In this document: positions 16,336-23,793 of the stretch, one piece after another
Numbering within the stretch: position 1 is the stretch's first letter
Layout of the letters: each line of letters begins with the position of its first letter
The notes under the pieces: model-generated
The model's database searches: none
Told to the model about the DNA's origin: nothing
The model's input: the letters and a program-made list of their open reading frames with translations, nothing else
Position numbers and translations under genes: made by a program
Source of the DNA: Weissella koreensis KCTC 3621
GTDB lineage: Bacteria > Bacillota > Bacilli > Lactobacillales > Lactobacillaceae
NCBI RefSeq assembly: GCF_000277645.1
Contig: NZ_AKGG01000014.1
Span: forward strand, 62,001 to 126,000
Direction: 5' to 3'
Length of the DNA stretch: 64,000 bases

Positions 16336-17631
16336 CTACTTGAATACTGATACACCACCTTGCTTCTTAGGATTAGCAATCGTATATACAAAGTAACGGT
16401 CTGCGTCCATTGCGTGATCGTGTTCTTTAACTGGTTTATCTTCACCGTGATCTGCGGCTTTAACGTCCCAAATATATGATTGGAACTCTTTAAACGTGTT
16501 CTTAGCTACTGGCGTGTACTTGATTAATCCAGTATCGAGTGCATTCATCATGGCACGAATTCCATTGACCACATCATTCTTAGCTTTTTTAACACTGAAT
16601 CCATTCTGTTTGAGTTCCGTTTTAAATGATGATGCTGCTGGGTCAAGAATGATCCGAACCTGTTGCTTATCCAAATCATTACGTTCATAAAACTCCTCCA
16701 TATCTTCACGGAATTGTTTATCAGTACGTTGTTTGCTCTTCTCACGACCTGAATAATAATACTCATCTGTGTTGTACCAAACACCATCATATAAGCGCCA
16801 TAATTTAAACACAGTGGCATTTTGTGTTCCATAGTCGGAAGATACCCAACTCTTTTCAAACTCAATATCACGGGGTAAATCAACAACCATTGTGTCCTTA
16901 TCAAAGTTGTCATAAATAACACCCTCAGACATCACCCAAAGCCCTAGGATATATCGTTCATAGAATACTCCGGAATATAATCGTTCATATCGTTCTATGG
17001 TCTCTTCATCTAATGATGGATTATCATGCATAGTGAAATGAATTCTAATAGCATTCTTGTCCGTTAAATGGTCTATCCAGTCTTGTTTAAACCAATGATA
17101 TGGTCCCTCTGGATTTCCATTGAACCAAAGCTTTGCTCCCTTAACAGATGTTCGAGTTGTTGCTTGATTAACAAAGCTCTGTGGCTGCAATACAACCTCA
17201 TCAAAAAAGAAGCCCGCAGCAGTCAATCCTTGGACTAACTGATAAGACTTCTCATCTTTTCCACCAAATAAATAAAAATAATTTGTATGGCCATTCTTTG
17301 TTATTTCAATGTAATTTTCACTTCGTCGATCCTTTAGTTGAAATCCTTCTGACCTCAACATTTGAGTTAATGGACCAATAACATTTCGCCTGAGTGACCC
17401 GATTGTTTTACCAGCCATTCCAAAATTTTGGCCATTAAAGTTAAACATCCCCCACATAACGTAAGACAATGACATCACCACCGTTTTACCGGCACGAACT
17501 GATCCATCAGCAACAATCGCAAACTTATCACTGTATGGCGAAGCTGGCGCCCACCACGTTAATACTTGTAACTGTTTCTTTGAAAATGGTTGAAATTCAA
17601 ATTGATAATTAAGTCTCGGTTTCGTCCTCAT
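16336..17631 (-). CDS. Terminase large subunit (PBSX XtmB-like)
   Basis: 431 aa from ATG 17631, chosen over the longer open frame because AAGGAG lies seven bases upstream. The ATPase Walker A-like GSVRAGKT is at residues 43-50, the Walker B segment is 'GFFFDEV', and the C-terminal nuclease shows 'SSDYGTQNATV' and 'ILDPAASSF' acidic motifs. It packages DNA with the small subunit upstream (22-bp overlap). The PBSX-type family suggests headful or cos packaging; the sequence does not decide which. Confidence 0.95.
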   Translation of the reverse strand: MRTKPRLNYQFEFQPFSKKQLQVLTWWAPASPYSDKFAIVADGSVRAGKTVVMSLSYVMWGMFNFNGQNFGMAGKTIGSLRRNVIGPLTQMLRSEGFQLKDRRSENYIEITKNGHTNYFYLFGGKDEKSYQLVQGLTAAGFFFDEVVLQPQSFVNQATTRTSVKGAKLWFNGNPEGPYHWFKQDWIDHLTDKNAIRIHFTMHDNPSLDEETIERYERLYSGVFYERYILGLWVMSEGVIYDNFDKDTMVVDLPRDIEFEKSWVSSDYGTQNATVFKLWRLYDGVWYNTDEYYYSGREKSKQRTDKQFREDMEEFYERNDLDKQQVRIILDPAASSFKTELKQNGFSVKKAKNDVVNGIRAMMNALDTGLIKYTPVAKNTFKEFQSYIWDVKAADHGEDKPVKEHDHAMDADRYFVYTIANPKKQGGVSVFK

Positions 17632-18418
17632 CGAATACTCCTTCTGCTGCCTTACCAATGGCATTGATCAAACTACTATCATTATTTTCATTTGGTCGAT
17701 CCATTGCTCGTATCTCTTCAAGCAATCGCTCCTGCGCCTTAGTCTTATCAAACAGTTCAACAACAGGACCATCTTTACCAACAGTTATCTTTTTTATTAG
17801 CGTGGTATCAACATTTGTATCTGATTTTAATTGAACAAAGGAATGGTGCCTAATTATTGGATTATCATCGGTATCAAGTTTAGGCATTCCCTTCTCGTTC
17901 AAAGCCATCTCATCATGACCACCAAAATTAACATAACTTCCAACATCAGCAAATGCTTGTTTAGCTAGCTGAGAAATTAAATCATCTTCATCAACTGCAA
18001 CATCTTTTAATCGAGCTGCTTTGATACGTTTGATAGCTGATCTGATGTTAGCATTTGTTAGCAATCGACTTCCATTAGTTCTAGCAGTATTGGAATCAAC
18101 ACTATAGGCATCCATGTATGCCTGTGTTGCATTAAACGATTTCAAATACCGCACCACAAATACATTCTGCTTATCCGTCAATCCGTATTCATCTAAATCA
18201 TCAATAACATCTGCAACGTTATTTTGTGTTGCAACACTTTGCAACGTTTTTGATTTTGTTGCAACGCTTTTAGATGGGCCATCTTTATTATGTGTTGCCC
18301 ATTTTCGTGACTTCCATGACCGAATAGTCGTAGGCTTAACGTCATATTTAACGGCAATATCTTTAATCTTCATACCCGCTAAATAATCTTGTTCTGCTTC
18401 TTTCCATTTTTCTGTCAT
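17609..18418 (-). CDS. Terminase small subunit (XtmA-like)
   Basis: 269 aa. N-terminal HTH ('YLAGMKIKDIAVKYDVKPTTIRSWKSRK', residues ~13-40) plus a central Terminase_2 helical module ('LTDKQNVFVVRYLKSFNATQAYMDAY ... NGSRLLTNANIRSAIKRI') and an acidic tail. It recognises the pac/cos site and recruits the large subunit. It begins the packaging operon, following two very small ORFs. Confidence 0.93.
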   Translation of the reverse strand: MTEKWKEAEQDYLAGMKIKDIAVKYDVKPTTIRSWKSRKWATHNKDGPSKSVATKSKTLQSVATQNNVADVIDDLDEYGLTDKQNVFVVRYLKSFNATQAYMDAYSVDSNTARTNGSRLLTNANIRSAIKRIKAARLKDVAVDEDDLISQLAKQAFADVGSYVNFGGHDEMALNEKGMPKLDTDDNPIIRHHSFVQLKSDTNVDTTLIKKITVGKDGPVVELFDKTKAQERLLEEIRAMDRPNENNDSSLINAIGKAAEGVFDEDETET

Positions 18419-18434
18419 GTCATATCACCACATC

Positions 18435-18533
18435 CTATCTTTTATTTTGTTCGTTCTGTTCATTAAGTTTTTTCTTATTATCTAATCGACCAATGATCTG
18501 GTTCTCTAATCGTCTATAATCTTGCTGTTTCAT
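18435..18533 (-). CDS. Very small hypothetical phage protein (32 aa)
   Basis: Read directly: ATG at 18533 overlaps the stop of the membrane peptide gene (ATGA), and 32 basic and polar codons follow (MKQQDYRRLENQIIGRLDNK, ending NEQNEQNKR). No domain is visible. Translational coupling to the upstream gene and position just before terS are the only support. Confidence 0.5.
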   Translation of the reverse strand: MKQQDYRRLENQIIGRLDNKKKLNEQNEQNKR

Positions 18534-18673
18534 GGCTTCTTCCACACTTCAATTAACGATTTAATCATGATCTCAGCCATCATCACAATGATATAGATAA
18601 AAAATAGGGCTATTCCTAAACAGAACAGTCCTAATATGGTCAATGCCAATATACCTATGATGTTAAATAACAT
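18530..18673 (-). CDS. Small membrane protein (47 aa)
   Basis: ATG at 18673 follows a GGAGGAAA Shine-Dalgarno. The product is a single strongly hydrophobic helix (residues ~3-38, 'LFNIIGILALTILGLFCLGI' then 'ALFFIYIIVMM') with a short charged C-terminus ending VWKKP. It sits between a terminator and terS. Possible roles such as membrane anchoring are unknown. Confidence 0.6.
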   Translation of the reverse strand: MLFNIIGILALTILGLFCLGIALFFIYIIVMMAEIMIKSLIEVWKKP

Positions 18674-18685
18674 GTTTTCCTCCTA

Positions 18686-18717
18686 CAAAAAACGCCTAAC
18701 ATTTGTCAGACGTTTAA
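18686..18717 (-). terminator. Hairpin with U-tract upstream of the terS block
   Basis: Minus-strand AAACGTCT ... AGGCGTTT followed by TTTTG. A further hairpin (ATTTGGT-GATTA-ACCAAAT) lies at 18719-18740. Together with the terminator at 18762 they insulate the late genes from the yfbU region. Confidence 0.65.
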
Positions 18718-18761
18718 AATATTTGGTTAATCACCAAATACCAACCAATATTTAATTACAA

Positions 18762-18786
18762 AATAAAAACGCCGAAGCGTTTTACA
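18762..18786 (-). terminator. Terminator of yfbU copy A
   Basis: AAAACGC-TTCG-GCGTTTTT with a stable UUCG tetraloop, followed by TATTTT on the minus strand. It lies six bases after the stop of the upstream gene. Confidence 0.85.
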
Positions 18787-18791
18787 TTTTA

Positions 18792-19343
18792 TTAATAATT
18801 TAAAATCGTTCTTAAATACTCAACCTTATGATTATCAGCATCTGAAAAATCTGAATCTTTAACCAACTTATAATGGTCTAATAAGGCTCTTAACACTTGA
18901 TCATCAAAGTGAGAATCTCCTTCCCAACCACGATCATCAATAAATTTGACAACATCGCTAAACCTACCTAAATCTCTAGTTATAAAACTATAAAAACCAT
19001 AAGTGTCTTCATGACCATCAAATCCAATAAATCGTAGTTTACTGTCTGGCACATTTTGCCTATCAATTGGGTCTAGCTCATTATAAGTTGCATAAATGTC
19101 TCTATACATATTCATAACCTCAAGTACAAAACGCTTATCGGTTTCTGACATATTTTCATCGATTGAATTTTGCAAATGGGTATCCTCGAAAGACCAATCA
19201 CCATAACCCATAACAAGACCATTCGCAGCAACAGAATAATGCTTTGATTCATCCTTATCACCATTTAATTGGGCTAACTTCGACATGATTTCAAATTGAT
19301 TAATTAACAACACTCTTTGTTCATCAGTAAAATTAAATTCCAT
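18792..19343 (-). CDS. YfbU-family protein, copy A
   Basis: 183 aa from ATG 19343, which follows TGGAGG. Matches the YfbU family: 'FTDEQRVLLINQFEIMSKLAQL' at the start, 'VLEVMNMYRDIYATYNEL' in the middle and 'FIGFDGHEDTYGFYSFITRDLGRF' after residue 105. The function of YfbU proteins is not established. This copy has its own promoter and terminator, is unrelated to neighbours and has a paralog at 19681-20247, so it looks like cargo (a moron) rather than a structural gene. The paralogs share the family landmarks but are clearly divergent. Confidence 0.85.
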   Translation of the reverse strand: MEFNFTDEQRVLLINQFEIMSKLAQLNGDKDESKHYSVAANGLVMGYGDWSFEDTHLQNSIDENMSETDKRFVLEVMNMYRDIYATYNELDPIDRQNVPDSKLRFIGFDGHEDTYGFYSFITRDLGRFSDVVKFIDDRGWEGDSHFDDQVLRALLDHYKLVKDSDFSDADNHKVEYLRTILNY

Positions 19344-19374
19344 GATATCCTCCATTTTCTCTATTGATATGTTA

Positions 19375-19405
19375 ATTATATCACATAGATAACATAGTCC
19401 ATATT
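19375..19405 (-). promoter_or_regulatory. Promoter of yfbU copy A (extended -10)
   Basis: TGATATAAT at 19375-19383 on the minus strand is a perfect TATAAT with an extended TGn element; ATGGAC lies 16 bases upstream as a weak -35. Transcription would start about 25 bases ahead of the ribosome-binding site. Confidence 0.75.
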
Positions 19406-19420
19406 TTTATCTGATGACAA

Positions 19421-19548
19421 TATAGTAGGTAAGGATTTGCACCTTACATGTTCAACACAAGGCTTTTTGAGTTGTGGCCACATCCCATCCAGCGTCGAAC
19501 TACTGCTCTCTAACAGTTATAGCGTCTACCTATTCCGCCACTACTATA
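19421..19548 (-). ncRNA. tRNA-Leu-like RNA with oversized variable region and aberrant anticodon loop
   Basis: On the minus strand an 8-bp acceptor-like stem (TATAGTAG / CTACTATA) closes 128 nt. The D-arm GGCGGAATAGGTAGACGC is typical of tRNA-Leu. An anticodon-like hairpin ACTG-TTAGAGAG-CAGT has an 8-nt loop. A T-arm-like hairpin TAAGG-TGCAAAT-CCTTA carries TGC where TTC is usual. Between them lies about 55 nt, mostly closed by GTTCGACGC / GTGTTGAAC, far longer than a normal variable arm. No CCA is encoded. It is either a degenerate tRNA or a tRNA mimic with another job. It lies between the two yfbU genes, in a stretch otherwise without ORFs (19344-19680). Confidence 0.65.
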
Positions 19549-19680
19549 ATCGAATAACCATGCACGAATTAAGTAACTAATTTTGAAAGGAGACTTACTT
19601 TTTGAATTATTCGATAATACAAATTTAACACCTTTTTTTACCCCAAAACGGACATCATTTTAGTGTACCGTTAAAAATTA

Positions 19681-20247
19681 TTAATCTTTAATACCTAGTA
19701 CATTCTTCAAATTTTGAAATTTGCTCTCATTTTCAATATGATTATCCATTATTTTTAAATAACGTTCTACCATGTCATTTAAGTTACCGTTAAACCCATG
19801 AGAATCTTCATCCCAATGATTGCTTTCTACGAATTCTGTAACGGTTTTAAATCGTTCCAAATCATCTGTAATAAATTTGTAAAACCCATACGCAGGCTCA
19901 TGTCCATCAAAACCTTTAAATTCTAACTCACTTTTAGGAATTTTCTTTTTATCCTCTTCATTAAGTTCATTATAAACTCCATAAATATAATTATACATAT
20001 TCATTACATCTATCACGTACTTTTGATCATTTTCAGTAATGTGAGTTTTACCTAAACTTTGTAAGTGTGTATTTTCAAATGCCCAATCATAACTATACCC
20101 CATCTGAACAGCAAATGAGGCATTTTCATAAGACTTCGATTCATCATGTTCTCCATCCAATTTTGCTAATTTTGCTAGTATTTCAAACTGATTAACTAAA
20201 AGTACACGTTGTTCTTCTGTGAAATTCAACTTAAATTCTTCAACCAT
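19681..20247 (-). CDS. YfbU-family protein, copy B
   Basis: 188 aa, paralog of the gene at 18792-19343: 'NFTEEQRVLLVNQFEILAKLAKLDGEHDESK', 'VIDVMNMYNYIYGVYNEL', 'FKGFDGHEPAYGFYKFITDDLERF' and a C-terminal 'HGFNGNLNDMVERYLKIMD' that resembles the E. coli YfbU end better than copy A does. Own promoter at 20303-20332, GGAGAA ribosome-binding site. Two diverged copies on either side of a tRNA-like RNA suggest duplication or two independent acquisitions. Biochemical function unknown. Confidence 0.85.
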   Translation of the reverse strand: MVEEFKLNFTEEQRVLLVNQFEILAKLAKLDGEHDESKSYENASFAVQMGYSYDWAFENTHLQSLGKTHITENDQKYVIDVMNMYNYIYGVYNELNEEDKKKIPKSELEFKGFDGHEPAYGFYKFITDDLERFKTVTEFVESNHWDEDSHGFNGNLNDMVERYLKIMDNHIENESKFQNLKNVLGIKD

Positions 20248-20302
20248 GCTTGATTCTCCATTCTTTTCTATTTCAGAATCCTATGTCAGACCCTGTAATT
20301 TA

Positions 20303-20332
20303 ATTATACCTAATATATTTACGCAATTCCAA
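20303..20332 (-). promoter_or_regulatory. Promoter of yfbU copy B
   Basis: TTGGAA (20327-20332) and TATAAT (20303-20308) on the minus strand with 18-bp spacing, close to the sigma-A consensus. Confidence 0.75.
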
Positions 20333-20348
20333 TTTATGGCTTTTGGAG

Positions 20349-20747
20349 TTAATAATTATTAATATTGTGTTCATTTATCAAATCCTTTAACTCATTGCAC
20401 CAACGACGTCCTGTCCGCTCATCCACAAAATATGTCCATTCAATCGATTTCCATGATAGCTTATTTCGATACCGAGCAAAATAAACATTCTTGTGCTGAT
20501 CATCAAACATATCAACTAAAACACCAATACGATCTCGAATATCCTTTAGTGTATTCATCTGATCATCATCTTCTAGCTTCATAAGAATACGTTCAACAAC
20601 ATTACTATATGAATTAACTGCTCTAATGTCACTATTTAGATCTAATTCCTTTTCGGGGATCCTTAAATCTTGTTCCCGCTGCTTAATTAAAATATCAAGC
20701 CTACCAGTAAAATAATCAGTCAATAACCTATCAATTTTATCAGCCAT
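20349..20747 (-). CDS. ArpU/RinA-type late transcription regulator
   Basis: 132 aa from ATG 20747, placed after GGGAGGGG (a GTG 12 bases upstream is less likely). The C-terminal half ('RIGVLVDMFDDQHKNVYFARY', 'LSWKSIEWTYFVDERTGRRWCNELKDLI') resembles a sigma-70 region 4-like HTH with the aromatic 'Y.VDERT.RRW' pattern of ArpU/RinA activators that turn on packaging and morphogenesis genes in Gram-positive phages. It is the last early gene before the yfbU insertion and the late operon, as expected. Confidence 0.82.
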   Translation of the reverse strand: MADKIDRLLTDYFTGRLDILIKQREQDLRIPEKELDLNSDIRAVNSYSNVVERILMKLEDDDQMNTLKDIRDRIGVLVDMFDDQHKNVYFARYRNKLSWKSIEWTYFVDERTGRRWCNELKDLINEHNINNY

Positions 20748-20760
20748 TTCCCCTCCCACT

Positions 20761-20952
20761 TTAATATAATTTCACCCTTTCATATTCCAGCCCATCAAAC
20801 TTACTCTCAATGTATCGCCCATATTGAGGCGTGCTGAATACTTCTTTGTAGGCTTTGCGTAAATCATCTGTAAACGTCCAAACTCTCTTACCACTCATCA
20901 AATAGTGTTCTTGAAAGTAAAGACCATCTTTATTTTTATATACGTATTTCAT
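20761..20952 (-). CDS. Hypothetical early phage protein (63 aa)
   Basis: Small, basic and aromatic-rich (MKYVYKNKDGLYFQEHYLMS start; 'VWTFTDDLRKAYKEVFSTP'). Its ATG overlaps the stop of the coiled-coil ORF (ATGA). The fold looks like a short beta hairpin plus helix; no family recognised. Part of the early operon that ends with the late regulator. Confidence 0.6.
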   Translation of the reverse strand: MKYVYKNKDGLYFQEHYLMSGKRVWTFTDDLRKAYKEVFSTPQYGRYIESKFDGLEYERVKLY

Positions 20953-21122
20953 AGCCCTAACATCTTTTCTAATTCGGCTATACGTTCATCACGTTCTTCT
21001 ATCCGTTCATCACGTTCAGCGATACCATTTTGTAAATTACGTACTTGGTCTCTTAATCCAGCAAGTAATTTAGCTTGATTTTTAAGTTTCAATGGATCAC
21101 TTGGAATTATGTTCGCTGTCAT
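20949..21122 (-). CDS. Small coiled-coil protein with tandem ERDERI heptads (57 aa)
   Basis: Found in the gap. ATG at 21122 lies seven bases after GGAGG (an ATG one codon earlier is also possible). The last 25 residues read GIAERDERIEERDERIAELE, a perfect heptad repeat encoded by two almost identical 21-bp units (GAACGTGATGAACG core), predicting a dimeric coiled coil. The stop overlaps the next ATG. Role unknown. Confidence 0.65.
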   Translation of the reverse strand: MTANIIPSDPLKLKNQAKLLAGLRDQVRNLQNGIAERDERIEERDERIAELEKMLGL

Positions 21123-21357
21123 CATCAAACCTCCGATAATATCCTAATAGAGCCTTAAATATAAATGCAGTGAATATAAGCACCATCGCAAATAACAACA
21201 GTCCGAATATTGTATAAATATACCCAACCTTAATCAGGTCAATTGCTAGATCACCAGTTGTAATCACGAAGTACAGTGACATTGATATGACTACTGTCCA
21301 CTCAATCATCATGTAAATGATTTTGATTAAGTTATATGCCTTATTTCTAAAATCCAT
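21097..21357 (-). CDS. Small two-helix membrane protein (86 aa)
   Basis: Two hydrophobic segments (residues ~15-36 'YMMIEWTVVISMSLYFVITT' and ~46-72 'YIYTIFGLLLFAMVLIFTAF') and a charged C-terminus ending DDDSEHNSK. It overlaps the gene behind it by 26 bases. No family recognised; it could be an early membrane-acting protein or holin-like relic, but it is far from any lysis gene. Confidence 0.6.
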   Translation of the reverse strand: MDFRNKAYNLIKIIYMMIEWTVVISMSLYFVITTGDLAIDLIKVGYIYTIFGLLLFAMVLIFTAFIFKALLGYYRRFDDDSEHNSK

Positions 21358-21799
21358 CTTTTTTCCTTCCTAATTTATCAACACGTATTCCGTCGATATT
21401 AAATTCCTTGCCACTTCTTCTTAAACGAGATCTTATGCCATAAACTGCGGTCACTTTTATACCTAAATAATTGGCGACATCTTCTAAATTTCCTTTGAAA
21501 ACGTGGCCTTTATACTTATCAACAACTTGATATATATAAGGGTTATCTGCGGTTGGACTTTTAGCTAAAGGTATCTGCATATCTTCTTCAGGTACTTTTG
21601 CTCGCTTCCTTGCTCCATCTGACAAATTAAACATTTGAGAATACAGCAATTTAATATTTACAAATCGTGGATCCTTACGAGGTAAACCACTTAATTTAAT
21701 GTGTTGCCTTGTTAAATTTCTCCAAGCTTCTGTGACTTGCTTCTGTAACGATTCATGAGCATTTAGCTCACCCTCCGTCATGTATTTTGATTCGATCAT
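21347..21799 (-). CDS. Hypothetical DNA-binding-like phage protein (150 aa)
   Basis: Start set at ATG 21799, preceded by AAGGAAG, rather than the longer frame to 21823. The C-terminal 55 residues ('HVFKGNLEDVANYLGIKVTAVYGIRSRLRRSGKEF') look like an HTH of the NUMOD/RinB-like kind, where a short 'ia..lgi....v..a.rr' helix pair follows a glycine turn. The N-terminal half is helical and basic. Possible regulator; no firm family. Confidence 0.6.
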   Translation of the reverse strand: MIESKYMTEGELNAHESLQKQVTEAWRNLTRQHIKLSGLPRKDPRFVNIKLLYSQMFNLSDGARKRAKVPEEDMQIPLAKSPTADNPYIYQVVDKYKGHVFKGNLEDVANYLGIKVTAVYGIRSRLRRSGKEFNIDGIRVDKLGRKKDGF

Positions 21800-22235
21800 T
21801 TTTACTTCCTTGCTCCAATTCAATTAATTCAACTTCAATACGTGGAACGCCATATCTTTTCTTAGCTTCAATATCGACAATTTGATTGTCATCATGCCAT
21901 AAGATACCGTTCAATCCATCTTCAAATGCTTTAATGTAATTTGATAAATCAGGCTTAGTTACTGGGAACCATCTTTGCGCTTTAACAAGCATTTTCTGCC
22001 ACTTTGGCATTGCCTTTGGTTCTTGACGATAAAAGGTTACTTCTAGCCTAATTGGTGCCTTCTCATCAAAATTAAGCATATCTTTGGCAAACTTTGCTCC
22101 AATTAAGCGCAATTCTTTTTTATAGTTAGCAGTCTTGATTGGATCATAGACTCTTACATATTTACCACGCTTAGCAAAACGGGGACGTTCTTGTTGCTGA
22201 GGTTCAATATCAAACGTATATTTTTTATGGATCAT
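21768..22235 (-). CDS. RusA-family Holliday junction resolvase
   Basis: 155 aa with 'QERPRFAKRGKYVRVYDP' at the N-terminus, the conserved 'KPDLSNYIKAFEDGLNGI' core and 'WHDDNQIVDIEAKKRYG', which supply the catalytic aspartates of RusA enzymes. It resolves recombination intermediates made by the RecT-dependent pathway or debranches concatemers before packaging. Overlaps its neighbours at both ends. Confidence 0.92.
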   Translation of the reverse strand: MIHKKYTFDIEPQQQERPRFAKRGKYVRVYDPIKTANYKKELRLIGAKFAKDMLNFDEKAPIRLEVTFYRQEPKAMPKWQKMLVKAQRWFPVTKPDLSNYIKAFEDGLNGILWHDDNQIVDIEAKKRYGVPRIEVELIELEQGSKNDRIKIHDGG

Positions 22236-22438
22236 CCGTCATAACCGCCTGACTCAATGTTACCCACATAATCGTTATATTTATCATTCAAATCTGATAT
22301 CTTTTCTAATAAATCCGGAATTACTGCGTCGCCAATGTACGTCATTGCTAAGTCCATAACGATTTCTTCATAATCAACAGACATCTCATCTTTATATTCT
22401 GTATGTTGTTCTAATTCAATCGAACTAAACTGTGGCAT
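22232..22438 (-). CDS. Hypothetical acidic phage protein (68 aa)
   Basis: Start set at ATG 22438 (MPQFSSIELEQHTEYKDEMS) behind TGGAGG. Strongly acidic and helical, with 'AMTYIGDAVIPDLLEKISDL'. It overlaps the replication protein by 14 bases and RusA by four. No family recognised. Confidence 0.55.
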   Translation of the reverse strand: MPQFSSIELEQHTEYKDEMSVDYEEIVMDLAMTYIGDAVIPDLLEKISDLNDKYNDYVGNIESGGYDG

Positions 22439-23318
22439 CGTTATTACCTCCACTTGAAATTGCTGTATTGATTTTATTTATTAGACCAGTTGAAAAGTAA
22501 GATCCAAATGAATTAAAGTCATTAAGCCGTTCTTTAGTGTGCTCTAATGAATATTTAGCGGCTTCTTCGATAATATTTAAGATCCCTTTATCAATGCCAT
22601 AAGCTTGTTCTTTTAAAACGACCACAAAATTACCCTCATCTTTTAATCTACGCAATCTCCAGTACTGACCACTTAATGCTTCAATACATATGGAAGCTTG
22701 CTCTGGTGAATCAACTATAAAGTCGGATAACAGTTTCAAAGATAATTGTTCAATTTGAGATGTGTTTTCAAAAATTTGTTCAGGAGTTGGAAATTCGCGC
22801 TCGCGCGTCAATGATTTATTAATTTCCTCCTCCTCCTCATCTTTAATCTGTCCTGTACTAAACTTACCTATACTATCCTTACCTAACCTAACCTGTGCTA
22901 GAACTTTTCTAGACATTGGCTGACGAATTTCTAGAACTTTTCTAGAAGCGTCCTCAAATATTGATGTATCAGCATTTTCAATCAATTCATATCGCTTATT
23001 TATACTTCGAAGTTGTGATATTTCATATTTAGCATTTGTAATTGTTTTTTTAGATGGTTCAACTCGATTCATTGATGGCCACCCAGCAATAACTACATAA
23101 CCTGTTTTAAATGCCAATACATATCCTTTAGCAATTAATAGATCAAATACATTATCTCCATACCCCAACATTCTTCTTAACCTCTTAGGATTAGAAACAA
23201 AACCATCATCGTCAGCTCTAACAACCAGATGTGAAAATAAATTTTGCGATTCTGTTGGCATATCTAGAAAATCATCGCTATCATAAACATCTAGACTTAT
23301 CATTCTTCTTTTAGCCAT
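22425..23318 (-). CDS. Phage replisome organiser / DnaD-like replication protein
   Basis: 297 aa. The N-terminal winged-helix ('MISLDVYDSDDFLDMPTESQNLFSHLVVRADDDGFV', 'RRMLGYGDNVFDLLIAKGYV') is the phage replisome organiser domain. A linker rich in Glu and Lys (~150-175) precedes a DnaD-like C-terminal helical region ('LSLKLLSDFIVDSPEQASICIEALSG'). It loads helicase at the phage origin. No separate DnaC-like loader is present in the window, so host loader use is likely. Confidence 0.82.
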   Translation of the reverse strand: MAKRRMISLDVYDSDDFLDMPTESQNLFSHLVVRADDDGFVSNPKRLRRMLGYGDNVFDLLIAKGYVLAFKTGYVVIAGWPSMNRVEPSKKTITNAKYEISQLRSINKRYELIENADTSIFEDASRKVLEIRQPMSRKVLAQVRLGKDSIGKFSTGQIKDEEEEEINKSLTREREFPTPEQIFENTSQIEQLSLKLLSDFIVDSPEQASICIEALSGQYWRLRRLKDEGNFVVVLKEQAYGIDKGILNIIEEAAKYSLEHTKERLNDFNSFGSYFSTGLINKINTAISSGGNNDATV

Positions 23319-23331
23319 GATTCACCACCTC

Positions 23332-23793
23332 TTAAAATGGAAGGTCATCATCACTGATGTCTACTTCTTGACCGCTTCCAAATGGATCATTATTGGCAAC
23401 TTGTTGTGTGAACGGGCTTTGTTTATTAGCCCCAGTAGATACATTTCCCGTGTTGGTATTTGATGCCTGTGATTCAGCTCGTGTTTCAAGTAAATCAAAA
23501 TTCTCAACAGTTACTTCAGTTGTATAAACTGTCTGTCCTTCTTTATTTTGATAACTTCCAGTTTCTAACCGACCACTAATGGCAACTCTTGATCCTTTAT
23601 GAGTGAAATTAACGAAATTTTCTGCACTTTTAGCCCAGATAGTAGCGTTAATAAAATCTACTTCCTTATCCCCATTCTTACTTTTAAAGCGACGGTCTAC
23701 TGCTATGCTAAATGAAGCCACCGCTGTTCCAGCTTGCGTATATCGAAGTTCAACATCTCGTACAATTCGCCCCACTAATACAACACTATTCAT
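23332..23793 (-). CDS. ssb: Single-stranded DNA-binding protein
   Basis: 153 aa with the OB-fold N-terminus ('MNSVVLVGRIVRDVELRYTQ'), 'FINATIWAKSAENFVNFTHKGSRVAISGRLE', a Gln/Asn/Thr-rich linker and the acidic tip DISDDDLPF that binds partner proteins. Phage-encoded copy working with RecT and the replisome organiser. The start overlaps the DUF1351 gene stop. Confidence 0.96.
   Translation of the reverse strand: MNSVVLVGRIVRDVELRYTQAGTAVASFSIAVDRRFKSKNGDKEVDFINATIWAKSAENFVNFTHKGSRVAISGRLETGSYQNKEGQTVYTTEVTVENFDLLETRAESQASNTNTGNVSTGANKQSPFTQQVANNDPFGSGQEVDISDDDLPF

Noticed and set aside
19421..19548. Functional tRNA-Leu
   Set aside because: The anticodon loop has eight nucleotides, the T-loop departs from TTC and the variable region is several times too long; reported as tRNA-like instead.
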